This document shows positions 62,436-64,000 of a DNA stretch of 64,000 nucleotides, in pieces. Position numbers and translations under genes: made by a program. This stretch comes from Paraburkholderia aspalathi (GTDB lineage: Bacteria; Pseudomonadota; Gammaproteobacteria; Burkholderiales; Burkholderiaceae), in assembly GCF_900116445.1 (NCBI RefSeq), contig NZ_FPBH01000002.1, positions 124,001-188,000 of the forward strand, in the 5' to 3' direction. Under the pieces are notes generated by a model, which was not told the origin of the DNA, ran no database searches, and saw nothing but the letters and a program-made list of their open reading frames with translations. Numbering within the stretch: position 1 is the stretch's first letter; the number at the start of each line of letters is the position of its first letter.

Positions 62436-63581
62436 ATGAAACATCGTCGTGGCTCAGGAAGTGTTCTACCCACTCTCATGGCGGCGGCGGCCGTCCTGGC
62501 GCTGGCTTCATCGGGAGCCTACGCGCAATGCGTGACCAGCTTGCCGGCCGGTTCGATCGGACCGAAGACGATCGTCGGGCAAGGGCCGAACGGCGAAAAA
62601 GCGGCCTCAGTGGATGCCGTGAAGCTGAGCGACGCCGACATCGCCAAAATCAAGGCCGGCAAATTCAAGGTCGGCATTTCGATGCAGACCATGAATCTCG
62701 ACTGGTCGCAACTGCAGGTGCAAGGCATCACGGACACGCTCAAAAAATACGGCGTGGAAGTAATCGGCACGGCTTCGGCGGAATACCAGGTCGACAAGCA
62801 GATTGCGGACATCGAGAACACCATTCAGCGCCACCCGGACGGCATCATCTCCATTCCGGTCGACGGCACGGCCACGGCCGCCACCTACAAGAAAGTGTCC
62901 GAGGCCGGGATCAAACTCGTGTTCATGGACAACGTGCCAACTGGCCTCAAGCATCCTGAACAATACGCAGCGATGATTTCCGCCGACAGCGAAGGCAACG
63001 GCCAGATCGCCGCGAAAGTGCTCGCCTCGTGCGTCCCGCAGGGCGCGACGATCGGGCTCGTGAACTTCGGCGTCGATTACTTCAGCACGACGGAACGCAC
63101 CAAGGCCGTCAACGACTGGATCAAGAAGAATCGTCCGGACATCAAGGTCAAACAGGTCGCGTTTACGGACCCGTCGAAAGTGGGCCAGATCGCGGGCGAC
63201 TTCCTCACCGGCAATCCGGACGTGAAGGGGCTGTTCGCCGTTTGGGATCAACCGGCGCTCGACACACTGACGTCAATGCGCGCGCAAGGCGTGAACATTC
63301 CCGTCACGACGGTCGACCTGGGCCTTCAGTCCGCCATCGAGATCGCCAAGGGCGGACCGCTCAAGGCAACCGGCTCGCAACGTCCGTACGATCAAGGCGT
63401 GGCCGAAGCCATGGCGATGATGAAGGCGCTGATCGGCCAGACGCCGCCGGCATGGATCGGCGTGCAGTCCCTGCCGGTGGTTCAGTCGAACGTGCTCGAG
63501 TCGTATAAGACGGTGTTCAAGAAAGACCCGCCGCCCCAGCTTGCGGACGCCTGCAAAAAAGCCAAGCCGGCTTGCGGCTAA
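62436..63581 (+). CDS. Periplasmic sugar-binding protein (second importer, RbsB-like)
   Basis: 381 residues after CGGAGAA. Signal peptide ends GAYAQ. Residues 36-75 form a non-typical N-terminal extension before the type I fold (KVGISMQTMNLDWSQLQVQGI). DGIISIPVDGTATAATYKKVSEAGIKLVFMDN is the hinge-region pattern of the RbsB type. Four cysteines (CVTS near the N-terminus, ASCVPQG, DACKKAKPACG) may form disulfides. Ligand unknown. Confidence 0.9.
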   Translation: MKHRRGSGSVLPTLMAAAAVLALASSGAYAQCVTSLPAGSIGPKTIVGQGPNGEKAASVDAVKLSDADIAKIKAGKFKVGISMQTMNLDWSQLQVQGITDTLKKYGVEVIGTASAEYQVDKQIADIENTIQRHPDGIISIPVDGTATAATYKKVSEAGIKLVFMDNVPTGLKHPEQYAAMISADSEGNGQIAAKVLASCVPQGATIGLVNFGVDYFSTTERTKAVNDWIKKNRPDIKVKQVAFTDPSKVGQIAGDFLTGNPDVKGLFAVWDQPALDTLTSMRAQGVNIPVTTVDLGLQSAIEIAKGGPLKATGSQRPYDQGVAEAMAMMKALIGQTPPAWIGVQSLPVVQSNVLESYKTVFKKDPPPQLADACKKAKPACG

Positions 63582-63596
63582 CGCTTCAAGCACGGC

Positions 63597-63619
63597 ACCT
63601 TGCCCCGGCGGAGCAAGGT
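63597..63619 (+). terminator. Candidate hairpin after binding protein
   Basis: ACCTTGC (63597-63603) pairs with GCAAGGT (63613-63619) around a 9-nt loop, 15 nt after the stop. No T-run. Confidence 0.35.
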
Positions 63620-63764
63620 ACTATTACGGTTTGGCGTCCGGCGTGCAGCGCATCATGGCTCGCACGTCCTGACGCCCGACGCAGCAAGTCGTACGATCGG
63701 GCAGCACGGCACATGCATCGACTGCTATGCTCGCTGCCCGCACCGTCACCCGTTTCCGCCAGCC

Positions 63765-64000
63765 ATGAGTTCTGCAAGCCGCCACATCGCGCACCTGGAC
63801 ATGGACGCGTTCTACGCGTCCGTTGAACTCCTGCGCTATCCGCAACTGCGCGGCAAGGCGGTGGTGATCGGCGGCGGCCGCAATGCCGTGCCGCAAAAGC
63901 TTGAAGACGGCAGCCTTCGCTTTGCGAAACTGCGCGATTACGCGGGCCGCGGCGTGGTGACCACTTCCACTTACGAAGCCCGCGCGCTCGGCGTGTTCTC
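63765..64000 (+). CDS. dinB: DNA polymerase IV, Y family (3' end outside window)
   Basis: The frame from ATG 63765 stays open to the window edge (78 codons). The start [26 protein letters not shown] is the Y-family catalytic opening, with the metal-binding Asp in [12 protein letters not shown], then [10 protein letters not shown] and [12 protein letters not shown] (the conserved YEAR). It copies past lesions and is usually SOS-induced; I see no clear LexA box in the 180 bp upstream. Between residues 45 and 60 there is an insertion ([22 protein letters not shown]) compared with the short DinB, as in many betaproteobacterial copies. Confidence 0.88.
   Translation, partial: MSSASRHIAHLDMDAFYASVELLRYPQLRGKAVVIGGGRNAVPQKLEDGSLRFAKLRDYAGRGVVTTSTYEARALGVF

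Overview
The window reads as chromosomal DNA of a Paraburkholderia / Burkholderia sensu lato species. This is an inference from high G+C, codon use, a split hpaG1/hpaG2 homoprotocatechuate cluster, a betaproteobacterial-type cellulose operon with bcsD and bcsP, and a dispersed hairpin repeat of a kind I associate with this group. I see no tRNA, rRNA, transposase, integrase or CRISPR array. Two genes are cut by the window edges: a PLP enzyme at the left and a Y-family polymerase at the right.

Region 1 (1-7,709): after the truncated D-threonine aldolase/D-serine dehydratase-like gene comes a homoprotocatechuate meta-cleavage cluster. hpaR (MarR family) is divergent from hpaG1-hpaG2-hpaE-hpaD-hpaF-hpaH-hpaI. 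Together these take 3,4-dihydroxyphenylacetate to pyruvate and succinate semialdehyde. A perfect 14-bp palindrome directly follows the predicted -10 box and is the likely HpaR operator. The hydroxylase hpaBC is not in the window.

Region 2 (7,727-24,839): a GGDEF-EAL membrane protein, then a cellulose operon bcsD-bcsP-bcsQ-bcsA-bcsB-bcsZ-bcsC, tightly packed with several ATGA overlaps. BcsC carries an unusual Gln/Pro/Tyr-rich linker. Three copies of a ~290-bp hairpin repeat lie in this region. Each begins within 0-7 nt of the stop codon of a gene (GGDEF-EAL, bcsC, DUF2252).

Region 3 (24,844-33,619): DUF2252 protein with kinase-like motifs in permuted order, a PAS hybrid histidine kinase followed by a DUF72 protein, a ferredoxin-metallo-beta-lactamase fusion, a glutathione transferase, a GDSL lipoprotein esterase and a small membrane protein.

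Region 4 (33,564-41,857): one minus-strand operon runs EF-hand-like periplasmic protein, outer-membrane factor, adaptor, RND pump, OmpR-type regulator and sensor kinase. It looks like a self-regulated tripartite efflux system.

Region 5 (42,295-48,978): small secreted and hypothetical proteins, an ArsB/NhaD-type ion transporter, a PAS-GGDEF diguanylate cyclase, a cytochrome b561-YceI-YceI operon and an outer-membrane barrel protein.

Region 6 (49,049-63,619): a probable deoxyribose or deoxynucleoside utilisation locus. A DeoR-type regulator lies at the far end. A 9.5-kb minus-strand operon encodes deoC, an ALDH16-type two-domain aldehyde dehydrogenase, a PfkB sugar kinase and a four-gene ABC importer. 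A second, divergent three-gene ABC importer shares the promoter region. The expected flow is sugar uptake, phosphorylation, aldol cleavage to glyceraldehyde-3-phosphate and acetaldehyde, and acetaldehyde oxidation. The window ends in dinB.
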